Notes under the pieces: model-generated
Seen by the model: the letters and a program-made list of their open reading frames with translations, nothing else
Told to the model about the DNA's origin: nothing
Database searches by the model: none
Position numbers and translations under genes: made by a program
From: Kocuria carniphila
GTDB taxonomy: Bacteria; Actinomycetota; Actinomycetes; Actinomycetales; Micrococcaceae
Assembly (NCBI RefSeq): GCF_004136555.1
Contig: NZ_NOIT01000004.1
Coordinates: forward strand, 62,001 to 126,000
Direction of reading: 5' to 3'
DNA: 64,000 nucleotides
Part shown: positions 8,578 through 17,837 of the stretch, in pieces
Position numbering within the stretch: position 1 is the stretch's first letter
Layout of the letters: each line of letters opens with the position of its first letter

Positions 8578-9699
8578 GTGAGAACGACCCCCGAATTGCT
8601 CGCAGCCATCGCCGCCGCCGCCGTGCCAAGTATCGCCCCGGTGGCGACCGGTCCTTCTCCCGATGACAACTCTGATTTCCGATCGTGCGTGGTCAAAGAC
8701 ACGCAGAACAAGCGGTGGCGTGTTCGCAGCCCGCTCAATGCCGAGGCCAGTATGCGGCTCGAAACCGAGCACCTGGTTCTGGGGGCCTTCACGCCGTCGG
8801 TGCGTGCCCACCTGCCGTTCCATTTGCCCAGCGTGGTGGGTTCGGTCGAGCAATCCGGGCTGCGCACATTCGTGTACTCACACCTGCCCGGGACCACGCT
8901 CACACTGGCTGAGATGTCCCGGCAGAACGAGAATCCTGTAGCGCCGTCACGGGCTCCCGCTCCCAGTGCTGAACCGCGCGCCCCCCTGGCGGTTCAGGTC
9001 GGCAGGTCACTGGCCGCCATTCATTCCCTGCCCCGGGCGCTGGTCATGGACGCCGACCTGCCCGCCTACAGTGCCGAGCAGTGCCGCAGCCGCATGCTGC
9101 ACGACCTGGACCGGGCTGCGACTACCGGACGGATTCCCGGTCAGCTGTTGCGCCGTTGGGAACATGCGCTCGAGGACACCACACTGTGGCGGTTCTCGAC
9201 CCGCGTGGTTCACGGTGACCTCCATGAAGACAACGTGATCGTGCACGAAGGTGCCCTGGGAGCCCTGACCGGCTGGAGCGACCTGCACGTGGGTGACCCC
9301 GCCGTAGATTTCGCGTGGCTCGTGGGCATGGCGAATTCGGAGTTCGCGGACACGGTACTTGAGGCGTACTCGGTCGCGGCCGTGCAACCACCCGACCGGC
9401 ACCTGTTGCGCCGGGCCCATCTGGCCGCGGAGTTCGCTCTGGCCGAGTGGCTTGTGCGCGGTGTGGACCGCGGCATCGAGTCCATGGTCAAGGACGCCGA
9501 GCGGATGCTCAACACCCTGACGCTGGACGTGGAACGCACCGGTTCTCCAGCACCAGGAGTGATTCCGGAGCCGTCAGAGGTGGAGCCGGAGAAGGGATTG
9601 CGTCCAGAGGCTACGCCAGCCGTCGGATCCGGCTACCGCTCTGGCTCTGGCTCTGGCTCTGGCTCCATAGGATCGTCCGCTGCGCGCCCCCAGGATTAA
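8578..9699 (+). CDS. Aminoglycoside phosphotransferase-like (APH family) protein
   Basis: About 373 aa with an APH/choline-kinase fold. The catalytic loop reads VVHGDLHEDNVIV (HGDxxxxN). The metal-binding DFG-equivalent region reads TGWSDLHVGDPAVDFAWL, typical of this branch. The substrate is unknown and resistance should not be assumed; close relatives sit between nudC and the AdnAB genes in other Micrococcaceae. GTG 8578 is preferred over 8527 because the protein family begins near RTTPELLAAI; GTG 8575 is equally possible. The C-terminal 60 residues are low complexity (Pro/Glu, then SGSGSGSGS encoded by a hexamer repeat) and are probably disordered. It is convergent with adnB. Confidence 0.82.
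   Translation: MRTTPELLAAIAAAAVPSIAPVATGPSPDDNSDFRSCVVKDTQNKRWRVRSPLNAEASMRLETEHLVLGAFTPSVRAHLPFHLPSVVGSVEQSGLRTFVYSHLPGTTLTLAEMSRQNENPVAPSRAPAPSAEPRAPLAVQVGRSLAAIHSLPRALVMDADLPAYSAEQCRSRMLHDLDRAATTGRIPGQLLRRWEHALEDTTLWRFSTRVVHGDLHEDNVIVHEGALGALTGWSDLHVGDPAVDFAWLVGMANSEFADTVLEAYSVAAVQPPDRHLLRRAHLAAEFALAEWLVRGVDRGIESMVKDAERMLNTLTLDVERTGSPAPGVIPEPSEVEPEKGLRPEATPAVGSGYRSGSGSGSGSIGSSAARPQD
9639..9662 (+). repeat. Hexanucleotide repeat (CTCTGG)x4
   Basis: Four perfect CTCTGG units in the 3' end of the phosphotransferase gene, encoding a Gly-Ser run. The same hexamer makes a longer array at 35933-35998 in another gene, read on the opposite strand as Gln-Ser. Confidence 0.85.
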
Positions 9700-9751
9700 T
9701 TCCTACGCCGTAATAACTGCATTGCAGCCACGTTGACACCAAGGGATCTTG

Positions 9752-12700
9752 TCAGCCATGCACTTGATACATCGACTCGACGATCGCCTCCAGTTCCTGT
9801 TCCGTGGCGAGGTCGTGCGGGCGGACTTCCCTGTCCTCGGTCACGTAGTAGAAGGCGGCAGAGACATCGCTCAGGTCCAGTCCGTGCAACCGGGCGAATG
9901 CCAACCGGTAAAGCGCCAGCTGTCCTGACTTCCTGCGCAAATCCTGGCCGTGAGGCACTCGTCCCGTCTTCCAATCGATGAGGTCCCAACCACCGGAGTC
10001 CGTTCGGAAGACGGCGTCGATCCGGCCGCGCACGGTCACCGAGCCCACTGGCGTCTCCACCGGCAGCTCGATCGCGTACGGTTGACGATTCGCCCACTGG
10101 CTCGCGCGGAAGGTCTCGGCGAGCGCGGGCAGGTCGAGCTCTTCATCCACGTAGTCGTCGGCACCCGGCAATTCATCCATGTCGAAGATCGCCGAGTCAC
10201 CGAAGAAATTCTCGACCCACGTGTGGAACGTCGTACCAGCGCGAGCCGCAGAGCCGGGTCGTGCGGGCATAGGACGGCGCAACCCCATGATGAAGGCTTC
10301 AGGGTTGGAGTCCATGGCGACCAGGGCGGACGCGGAGACGTGAGAGGGCATGTGCACGGTGTTGCGCTGTTCCACCGCGTCCCGCTTGGCGATGAGCAGT
10401 TCCGCCTCCCGCCGCCAGCGTTTGACGGTTTCCCCGTGCTCACCGGTTTCAAGTTGCTCCGCCGTGAACTCCCGGGTGGTATCGAAGCCACCTGTCTGGA
10501 CCGCGTGGGCCGCACGGTCCATGCGTTCGCGCCGACCGCTGTGCACGGGCGTCGAGACCGTGAGCTTTTCCTGGCCGTCAACGGACCGCTCCTTGCGAAC
10601 GATCTCCGGCCCCTCGAGGGGATCGTAAGGCCACAGCGCACTCAACACGGTGTCCGCCTGGGGATTGTCGGTGCCCGGCTCAACCTCGGCCCACTCCCCC
10701 AGCTCGAGACCGGGATGGGACTCCTCCGTCATGGCCCGTACTTCCTCCAGGAAGACCGACGGGTCATGCGCGGTTTTCGCGGTGCCTCGGAACACCGAAC
10801 ACGACAGTTCAAGCAGTGTTTTGGCTCGTGTGCAGGCAACGTAGGCCAGGCGGCGTTCCTCGGCTTCATCATGCGTGCCGGCGTCTGCCAGGAAGAGTTC
10901 GAACGATTCCTTGAGCGTTTCCACGTCCGTGGGGTCAGCGTTCCACTGCGGCAGCTGTTGGGCATCACCACGCAGGGGCCACGGCAATTTTGAAGAGTCT
11001 CCGGTCCAGGCTGATTTCCGTTTCGAGGGAAAATCTCCCTGGTTCATCCCCGGCACGTAGACGTGATCCCATTCCAGGCCCTTGGCCGCGTGCACCGTCA
11101 GCAACTGAACGGCGTCGTGACGGGTCTCCTCCGGCGGGAGTTCCAACCCGTTTTCCTCGTGGGCGGCGGCCTCGAGCCACGCAAGGAAGGTCGCAACGTC
11201 GTGCGTGCGGGTAGTCGCGCTGAATTGGACGGCCTGGTCGTAGAAACTGTCCACGTTCTTTCGTGCCTGAGCGGGCGTCATGCCGGGGCTCGCGGCCAGT
11301 TCCACGTCCAAACCGAGAGTGGTCTCCACCTCATGGATCACAGAGGTGAGTTCGTCACCGAGCACCGACCGCAAATGGTTGAGTTCGGATCGAAGTATCT
11401 GCATCCTGCCCAACGCCTGGGGGCTGATGGAGCGACCACGGTAGGACACCCACGTTTCCGAGGGCAGCGTCTCAATGGCCTCAATCAGACTCGCCCGGTC
11501 CACGATGTCGCCTTCAACCACGGCAACTGCGGGTTCTTCAGCGGGTGATTCTGCGAGTTCTTCCGCGGAGAGTTCGGTTCGCTGCGCCGCAGCCGCGCGG
11601 GACCGAGTTTGCTCTAGGTGACCCGCCCAATCCCCCAGCGCCGCGAGATCCTTGGGTCCGATCCGCCAACGGGAACCGGCCAACAACCGCGCCAGTGCAT
11701 CGGAACGTCCAGGGTCGGTCAAGACGTACAGCGTGGCCACAATATCTGCGACTTCGGGGGTGCTGAGGAGCCCGCCGAGCCCGACCACCTCGTACGGCAC
11801 ATCCAGCGCCTCGAGTTCCAAGCGGATCGGTTCGAACTGAGCCCGCTTCCTGCACAGAACAGCCATGGTGGGCATCTCGTCCAGCGGCTGTCCTTCGTGG
11901 GCGCGCCGCTGTTCCGCGATAGCCCGAGCCGTGGCCTGAGCCTCCTCCGAGTCTGTGACGTACCGACTCACCCGCACAGTCCCGACCGTGGCATGGGGCG
12001 AGGGATCGAGCGGGGGCACCTGCACGGTAGACGCGGAACGATTCCACGGTGGTGGGGTACGCAGGGGCGCGGCAATCCGGTTGGCCGCGTCCAGGACGGA
12101 CTGGCAGTTCCGCCAGGCCACCGTGAGGAAACTCGAATCCGCAAACGCAGCCGGCTCTTCGGAATCCCCGTTGCTGCGCGGAAAGTTCTCCACAAAGCTG
12201 AACAGCTGCCCCGCAGACGCGCCACGGAACCCGTAAATGGACTGCTGCGGATCACCCACGGCCATCACGCAGTGCCCGTCCCCAAAGAGTCCGGAGAACA
12301 GCTTGAGCTGAGCGTGGGAAGTGTCCTGGAATTCGTCCAACAAGACCACTTTGAAGCGGTCACGTTCGGTGGCACAGGCTCGAGGGTCTACATGCACGAT
12401 CTCCGCCGCGAGCGCCAGCAAATCGCCGTAGTCCAGGGCAGATTCAATCGTCTTCACTCGTTGGAATCGCTCGACCAGTTGAGCGAGTAGTTCCGTGGTT
12501 TCCAATCTTTTGAGCGCATCTTGGATGGGCTTGGCAATCGCCTTTTTCCTACCGACCGGCGGAACATCCACACAGCTCATCCGGAACTGGTGGGCCCACT
12601 GCCCCACGTGGTGCGGCGAGACCAAATGCTCGGAGGACTCCGAGGCCAGACTCATCAATCCGGTCGTGAGCGTGGAGACCGCCGGCATGCTTTCCGGCAA

Positions 12701-13228
12701 TGGTCCGTCCCAGCTCTCCACGAGTCGGTGCGCCAATTGCCACGCCTGCGCCTGACCCATGAGCACAGTATCCGCCTCGACCCCCAACCTGAGTCCGTAG
12801 CTGCGCACCAGCGAGTTGGCGTAGGAGTGGTAGGTGCTCACGGTGGGTTCTTGCGGCACAACCGGTTCATCGGAATCACCGGGCTCGGGTGCAAACGGCG
12901 ACTCGTGGGGTGCCGCGACCAGTTGTGCTTCCGGCCCCAGCAGTCCCGCACGACGCAGTCCGCGCAGCTTGCCCTGAATGCGCTCGGCCAGTTCGCCGGC
13001 GGCTTTGCGGGTGAAGGTCACACCCAGTATTTGTTCCGGTTCCACGAGCCGATTGGCCACCAACCACGCCATCCGATCGGACATGGTGGTGGTCTTTCCG
13101 GACCCCGCACCGGCCACCACGAGCCGTGGCGTCAGCGGAGCTGAAATGACTTCGGCTTGCTGCTGTGTGGGAGGGAAATCCCCCAGTGCCTCGGCAATGT
13201 CGAAGGGAGAGTACTGGGGGGTGGTCAT
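9752..13228 (-). CDS. adnB: AdnB-like helicase-nuclease subunit (UvrD/RecB family)
   Basis: A 1158-aa protein with an intact SF1A motor: Walker A VVAGAGSGKTTTM (residues 38-49), motif II LLDEFQDTSHAQ, GDPQQSIYGFRG, VHAAKGLEWDHVYVPG and YVACTRAKTLLEL. A C-terminal RecB-type nuclease follows (GRIDAV ... WDLIDWKTGR ... QLALYRLAF). In mycobacteria AdnB is the lead motor of the AdnAB heterodimer that resects double-strand breaks. ATG 13228 overlaps the adnA stop as ATGA and is chosen over a longer frame to 13384 that would run far into adnA. It is convergent with the phosphotransferase gene. Confidence 0.92.
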   Translation of the reverse strand: MTTPQYSPFDIAEALGDFPPTQQQAEVISAPLTPRLVVAGAGSGKTTTMSDRMAWLVANRLVEPEQILGVTFTRKAAGELAERIQGKLRGLRRAGLLGPEAQLVAAPHESPFAPEPGDSDEPVVPQEPTVSTYHSYANSLVRSYGLRLGVEADTVLMGQAQAWQLAHRLVESWDGPLPESMPAVSTLTTGLMSLASESSEHLVSPHHVGQWAHQFRMSCVDVPPVGRKKAIAKPIQDALKRLETTELLAQLVERFQRVKTIESALDYGDLLALAAEIVHVDPRACATERDRFKVVLLDEFQDTSHAQLKLFSGLFGDGHCVMAVGDPQQSIYGFRGASAGQLFSFVENFPRSNGDSEEPAAFADSSFLTVAWRNCQSVLDAANRIAAPLRTPPPWNRSASTVQVPPLDPSPHATVGTVRVSRYVTDSEEAQATARAIAEQRRAHEGQPLDEMPTMAVLCRKRAQFEPIRLELEALDVPYEVVGLGGLLSTPEVADIVATLYVLTDPGRSDALARLLAGSRWRIGPKDLAALGDWAGHLEQTRSRAAAAQRTELSAEELAESPAEEPAVAVVEGDIVDRASLIEAIETLPSETWVSYRGRSISPQALGRMQILRSELNHLRSVLGDELTSVIHEVETTLGLDVELAASPGMTPAQARKNVDSFYDQAVQFSATTRTHDVATFLAWLEAAAHEENGLELPPEETRHDAVQLLTVHAAKGLEWDHVYVPGMNQGDFPSKRKSAWTGDSSKLPWPLRGDAQQLPQWNADPTDVETLKESFELFLADAGTHDEAEERRLAYVACTRAKTLLELSCSVFRGTAKTAHDPSVFLEEVRAMTEESHPGLELGEWAEVEPGTDNPQADTVLSALWPYDPLEGPEIVRKERSVDGQEKLTVSTPVHSGRRERMDRAAHAVQTGGFDTTREFTAEQLETGEHGETVKRWRREAELLIAKRDAVEQRNTVHMPSHVSASALVAMDSNPEAFIMGLRRPMPARPGSAARAGTTFHTWVENFFGDSAIFDMDELPGADDYVDEELDLPALAETFRASQWANRQPYAIELPVETPVGSVTVRGRIDAVFRTDSGGWDLIDWKTGRVPHGQDLRRKSGQLALYRLAFARLHGLDLSDVSAAFYYVTEDREVRPHDLATEQELEAIVESMYQVHG

Positions 13229-16200
13229 CGTTCGCTCACCTGTCGACCTTCTGCGCACAACGGACACACCCAGGGCAGGGTGCATCGCAAACCGAAATTG
13301 GACCCGTGTTCCGAATCGTGCCGGGCTTCGAACCGCGTTCCCGAGACCAGGTCCGCGGCACGGGTAATGAGGTCCCTGGCCCACAGATGCTCCGGATCCA
13401 GGGGCTGCTGGTTTTGGGTTCCCACTTTCTTGTTACTCGTGCCCAGTTGAACCAGCAGCGCTCCGCCTGGCTGGGCGATCACGGTTCCCTGGGGCAGTTC
13501 GATGGGTTCGGAACCGGCCTGCCGCACGGCGGCATCCGGATCCTCGCCGGCAGCCACGGCTCGTTCCCTGATCTCGACTTCGCGACGCATCTGCTCACCC
13601 GCCCCGGCCTGCAGGGCCACTTGGTAGGCCCCCAATTGCGGGTGGTTCTCGATCTTCTTGCTTGCCGGCTGGTGCTTGCCCGTCTTGAGGTCGACCACCA
13701 TGTGATGGCCCTGAGCATCAACCTCTAATCGGTCCACGCGACCGCGCAGCAGAGCATCTCGGGCTTCCCCGCGCACGAGCACGTGGAAACTCCCTTCGAC
13801 TCCCACCAGCTCGCGTCCGTCATCCTTGCGCGCATTGATCACATATTCCGCGAACTTGCGCAGCATGATCTCCGCGCGTTCCTGTTCCGTGTCGGTGATC
13901 CACCCGGGAGGCATACCCAGGCTCGGCCACCGGCGTCGCAGCTCCGCGATCAGTTCGGTGCTCGGAGCATCCGGCATGGTTTCGGCAATGTCGTGAACGA
14001 GGGTTCCTAGGCTCCGGCTGAAGTCGGTGACCTCCTCGGCCTTGGCCTCACTCACGAACCAGTCCAGGGGTGACCGGTGAATGGTTTCGATCTTCGACGG
14101 GGACACCGGAATCGGATCATCCGCAGCGAACAGCGGCTCGTCGCTACTGAGCGGGGCCCACCCCCACCATTCCTGCGGATCTGCGCCACGCACGGGCTCG
14201 GTAAGAGAGGTGAACTCGTGCAGCAACCGCGCTGCCGCTTCGCCCAGTTCGGGGGCCTCCTCGGCATCGAAAACCGTTCGACGCAGTGACCCCGTCAGCT
14301 GGCGCAAGGTCAGTGGCACCGGCGCCTCCAGATACTCCAGCTCATGCCCGGAGTCCTCCCCGCCCCATCCCGAGGCGACCAGGTCCAACAACTCTGAGGG
14401 CTGCTCATCCTGATTGGACACCGCCGAAACCACCAGCGAAGAGCTCGCACGCGAGACCGCCGTGGCGAACTGACGCAGCTCGTCGAATCGCACCTGACGC
14501 AACCGGTCCAAGGGCCCCAACCGGGCCGCCTGCTCCACCCCGAAATCCAAGGCATCGGTGAGGACATCTGTTCCGAGCAGCTGACCGCGCAGAGTCGTGT
14601 TGGGCCACACGCCCTGCTGGACTCCGGCCACGACCACGTGGGCCCACTGGCGCCCGGCGGACCCCGCCGGGGTCAAGATCGACACGTTGTCCTCCGCGGG
14701 AGCACGAGCGGCCAGCGTGTCCATGGGCAATTCCTGGTGCTCCATGTAATCCATGAAGGCCTGCGCCGTGGCCCCGGGTACCTGATCCACGAAACGCTCG
14801 GCGGATTCGAAGAGCCCGACCACGGCATCCAGGTCACGATCGGCCCGCACGGACTCCGCGCCACCCGAGATCGCTCGACGCCGCCACAGCTCGGCAACCC
14901 CCGACGCATTCCAGAGCGCCCACAAGACCGATTCGGCGGTGGCACCGGGGGTGGCCAAAGCCTCCTGCCCCGCGTGCAACATGTCCGCGATGCGGTGAGC
15001 CGGGCCCGACCGGACCCCGGCGGCCTCCAGCAGCACACCGTCAGTCAAGGCTTCAACCAGCAGTGTGTCACTGGTGCGTCCGCCGCCGGTGCTGAGTTCG
15101 TAGACACGCAGTCGCTGCCGGATGCGACGCACATCCATGGGCGAAGCCCCTCCCAACCGGGACGTCAACAGAGCGACCGCGGCCTCCGCGGTCAACAACC
15201 GCGGTTCTTCGTCATTGATGGCGGTTTCGCGGGTCTCAGCTCCATCGGGGCCGGAGGGCTTCCCTTGGGAGTCCAGCAAGAGCCGTAGTGCGTTGAGCAG
15301 CGGAATCACGGCCGGTTCCTCGCGCAAGGGCGTTTCGGCCGCGGAAGAGGTGGTGGGGACCCCGAGCGAAGACAGCTGCCGGGTCAACGACGACAACTGC
15401 GAACCGCTGCGCACGATCACTGCCATCTCCCGGTACGGCACCCCTTCCAGCACGTGGAGCCGCAGGAAGTGATCGGCACACCATCGGGCCTGAGCCGTGG
15501 GCGAGTCGAAGACCACCGCGCGCATCGAGCCCGTGTTCTCTACGGAGGACTCCGGCGCTCGGTTGATCCGGGCTCCGGCCACGACTGAAATCGCTCGGGC
15601 AACGCGTTGCCAGGCTTGATTGACGTCCGATGGGAGTCGATGAGTGAGGTCCAATGACATCCGACGTAGCGGGTACCGCTCCGTACCCACGCGGTCCTGC
15701 AGAGTACGCAGCAGGTCCGGGCGCGCGCCACGGAATCCTTGGACGGTCGTATCCGGGTTAGCCGTATAGATGGCATCCGCCCCGCGGGTCAGTACTCCGA
15801 TCAAGCGGTAGACCGAGGGCGTTGCCTCCTGCAGATCGTCCACCAGAACGACACCGAGGCGCGCTCGTTCCTCCGCGAGGAACTCGGAGTTCTCCTCCAA
15901 CACCCTGGCGGCACGGTCCACGAGCTCGGACGGGTCGAAGGCGTTGGGCATGCGCAGCGCACGCACTTGCTGGTACTCGGCACGAAACGCCGCTGCCGTG
16001 CGCCATTCCGGGTGGCCCAGCGGCTCGGCCCATGATGAGAGCCGCTCCGGCGGCATGCGGTATTCGTTCATGCGGTCGAACAGTTCGCGCAGTTGTCCCC
16101 TGAAACCCCGCGTCTGCAACGCGCGGTCCAGGTCCGCTGGCCACACCATTCCTGTCCCGTGCCCCGCGGTGTGTCCGCGCATCATGTCCGCGATGAACGC

Positions 16201-16620
16201 ATCCTGTTCCGGACCCGACAGCAAGACGGGGGGCTCCATGACACCGGGGAGCAGACCTTGCGCGTGGGCTCGGCGCAACAGGTCGAAGGCGTAAGCCTGC
16301 CAGGCCCGCACGAGCGGCGTGCTGATGGTGGCTGCCGCGCGCTGGCTGATCGCATCGCGCAGCTCGGCGGCCTGAGTTCGCGTGGGTGCAAGCACCAGCA
16401 TCGATTGCGGATCCGCGGCCGCGGCCAAACGCCGCACCACGAACTCCACGAGCGTGCTCGAACGACCCGTACCCGGCGCCCCCAACACCAGCACCGGGCC
16501 GTGTCCCGGTTCCAGCTCGGTCACGGCCCGCTGATGGGCATCCGGAGTGAACGTCCGGCCACTCCCCGTGACGGAGCGCGGCGGAAGGATCCGCCAGGGG
16601 GTCTCATGCTGCGTCTGCAT
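13225..16620 (-). CDS. adnA: AdnA-like helicase-nuclease subunit (UvrD/AddB-like)
   Basis: A 1131-aa protein paired with adnB, as in mycobacterial Rv3202c-Rv3201c. The motor motifs are degenerate: motif I is GAPGTGRSSTL (residues 47-57), with Arg in place of the Walker lysine, and motif II is VVLVDDLQEATP rather than DExxQ. The C-terminal nuclease is intact (GRVDRLE ... HMVVDLKTGKH ... NHPQLGAYQVAL). It ends with Cys-x5-Cys-x2-Cys (CTLPWVCPLC), recalling the AddB iron-sulphur site. The expected first Cys of that site, just before the nuclease, reads SPSKIETIHRSPLDWF with Ser. It is divergent from the exonuclease gene, with a 70-bp gap. Confidence 0.9.
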   Translation of the reverse strand: MQTQHETPWRILPPRSVTGSGRTFTPDAHQRAVTELEPGHGPVLVLGAPGTGRSSTLVEFVVRRLAAAADPQSMLVLAPTRTQAAELRDAISQRAAATISTPLVRAWQAYAFDLLRRAHAQGLLPGVMEPPVLLSGPEQDAFIADMMRGHTAGHGTGMVWPADLDRALQTRGFRGQLRELFDRMNEYRMPPERLSSWAEPLGHPEWRTAAAFRAEYQQVRALRMPNAFDPSELVDRAARVLEENSEFLAEERARLGVVLVDDLQEATPSVYRLIGVLTRGADAIYTANPDTTVQGFRGARPDLLRTLQDRVGTERYPLRRMSLDLTHRLPSDVNQAWQRVARAISVVAGARINRAPESSVENTGSMRAVVFDSPTAQARWCADHFLRLHVLEGVPYREMAVIVRSGSQLSSLTRQLSSLGVPTTSSAAETPLREEPAVIPLLNALRLLLDSQGKPSGPDGAETRETAINDEEPRLLTAEAAVALLTSRLGGASPMDVRRIRQRLRVYELSTGGGRTSDTLLVEALTDGVLLEAAGVRSGPAHRIADMLHAGQEALATPGATAESVLWALWNASGVAELWRRRAISGGAESVRADRDLDAVVGLFESAERFVDQVPGATAQAFMDYMEHQELPMDTLAARAPAEDNVSILTPAGSAGRQWAHVVVAGVQQGVWPNTTLRGQLLGTDVLTDALDFGVEQAARLGPLDRLRQVRFDELRQFATAVSRASSSLVVSAVSNQDEQPSELLDLVASGWGGEDSGHELEYLEAPVPLTLRQLTGSLRRTVFDAEEAPELGEAAARLLHEFTSLTEPVRGADPQEWWGWAPLSSDEPLFAADDPIPVSPSKIETIHRSPLDWFVSEAKAEEVTDFSRSLGTLVHDIAETMPDAPSTELIAELRRRWPSLGMPPGWITDTEQERAEIMLRKFAEYVINARKDDGRELVGVEGSFHVLVRGEARDALLRGRVDRLEVDAQGHHMVVDLKTGKHQPASKKIENHPQLGAYQVALQAGAGEQMRREVEIRERAVAAGEDPDAAVRQAGSEPIELPQGTVIAQPGGALLVQLGTSNKKVGTQNQQPLDPEHLWARDLITRAADLVSGTRFEARHDSEHGSNFGLRCTLPWVCPLCAEGRQVSER

Positions 16621-16690
16621 GGTCCCATCACATCACGCCCGGCGGACACGCATAACGACACCGACGGACGGAGCCGGTAGCGTAAACACC

Positions 16691-17653
16691 ATGCCTTCCC
16701 CGCAGCAGCACTCGCCGCACGATCAGCCGGCTCTCTTCGACGTCCCCGACACCGCGCAAGCCACCGATTCCCAGAAATCCGCCGAAGATCCCACACAGGA
16801 CACGCTGTTCGACGTCGCGGAAGGTCCCGCACTTTCGACGCCCCAGGCACCTCCCGCCGCACCCGCCCGACCGACGGTCCACATTCCGGCAGACAGTGAG
16901 CCCGGAACCAAAGCTTTTGCAGTGCCGGAGGGCACAGGTGCTGAGCCCGCACCGGTCGATCCCACGACGCCCTGGACCGCACTCCCCAGGGCGTGCTTCG
17001 ACCTGGAAACTACCGGCCGCGATCCACAGACCGCCCGCATCGTCACAGCGTCGGTCGTCCTAGTGGCTCCCGACGGCGCCGTCGTCAGCGAGTGGGAATG
17101 GCTCGCCGATCCCGGCGTCGAGATCCCGGAGGCCGCCGCCGCGGTCCACGGGATCAGCACCGAGAAGGCGCGGGCCGAGGGACAGGCCGCGAGCGCCGTC
17201 GTCACCGAATTGACCGCCGTTCTGGCCGAACTGTGGGGGCAAGGCACCCCGGTACTCGCCTTCAATGCCGCCTACGACCTGACGGTCCTGGCTCGCGAGG
17301 GCGAGCGACACGGCGTGCCCTGGGTGGAGCCGTTTCCCGTGCTCGACCCGTTCATCCTGAACAAGCAGGTGCACAAATTCCGAAAGGGCAAGCGCACGCT
17401 GGGGGCCTTGTGCGAGGAGTACGGCGTGGTGCTCGACGCCGCTCACACCTCCGCCGCAGATGCCCTGGCCACCGAACGATTAGCCGCGGCCATGGCTGAG
17501 AAATTCGCCGAACTGCAGGCCACGGCGAGCGAACTCCACAGGGCCCAAATCGGATGGGCCGCTGAGCAGGCGGCGTCACTGCAGGAGTATTTCCGACGCC
17601 GCGACCCGGACGCCGTGGTGGAAGGCACCTGGCCGGTCCACCACCGAGTTTGA
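16691..17653 (+). CDS. DEDDh 3'-5' exonuclease (DnaQ-like) with tandem clamp-binding-like motifs
   Basis: 320 aa. The first 95 residues are Pro/Ala/Glu-rich and probably disordered; they contain QPALF (12-16) and QDTLF (36-40), each followed by DV, and both fit the QxxLF pattern of beta-clamp-binding peptides. The exonuclease domain has CFDLETTG (motif I), LAFNAAYDLTVL (II) and HTSAADALAT (III, His and Asp), giving a DEDDh active site. It would act in proofreading or repair with the replisome. ATG 16691 is chosen as the first start after the adnA promoter gap; an upstream frame overlaps adnA. A separate PolC/DnaE1 proofreader may exist elsewhere. Confidence 0.87.
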   Translation: MPSPQQHSPHDQPALFDVPDTAQATDSQKSAEDPTQDTLFDVAEGPALSTPQAPPAAPARPTVHIPADSEPGTKAFAVPEGTGAEPAPVDPTTPWTALPRACFDLETTGRDPQTARIVTASVVLVAPDGAVVSEWEWLADPGVEIPEAAAAVHGISTEKARAEGQAASAVVTELTAVLAELWGQGTPVLAFNAAYDLTVLAREGERHGVPWVEPFPVLDPFILNKQVHKFRKGKRTLGALCEEYGVVLDAAHTSAADALATERLAAAMAEKFAELQATASELHRAQIGWAAEQAASLQEYFRRRDPDAVVEGTWPVHHRV

Positions 17654-17694
17654 CCGAATGTTGAAGCCAAACCCGCCCAGTGTCCAGAAAGAAC

Positions 17695-17731
17695 GACGGC
17701 GCCGCGCCCCGGCAAGGGACGCGGCGCCGTC
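17695..17731. terminator. Bidirectional terminator between exonuclease and hemL
   Basis: Perfect 12-bp GC-rich arms (GACGGCGCCGCG and its complement) flank a 13-base loop between two convergent genes. On the minus strand the right arm is followed by a T-rich stretch (GTTCTTTCTG), so it suits hemL best. Confidence 0.75.
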
Positions 17732-17837
17732 GCCGTCGTGGGAGCCAACCACCTTTTGATGCGGTCTTACTGCACGGTAAACCGGTCTACCGTGGAGTAA
17801 ACCCGCACCAAATGGCCCGCATCCCGCAGAAACGGAA

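Noticed and set aside
8578-9699. Aminoglycoside resistance gene
   Set aside because: The APH fold is shared by many housekeeping kinases, and the conserved genomic place beside nudC and adnAB argues against an acquired resistance gene.
13229-13384. Longer AdnB start at 13384
   Set aside because: It would overlap adnA by 160 bases, whereas ATG 13228 gives a standard ATGA overlap and starts at the family N-terminus.
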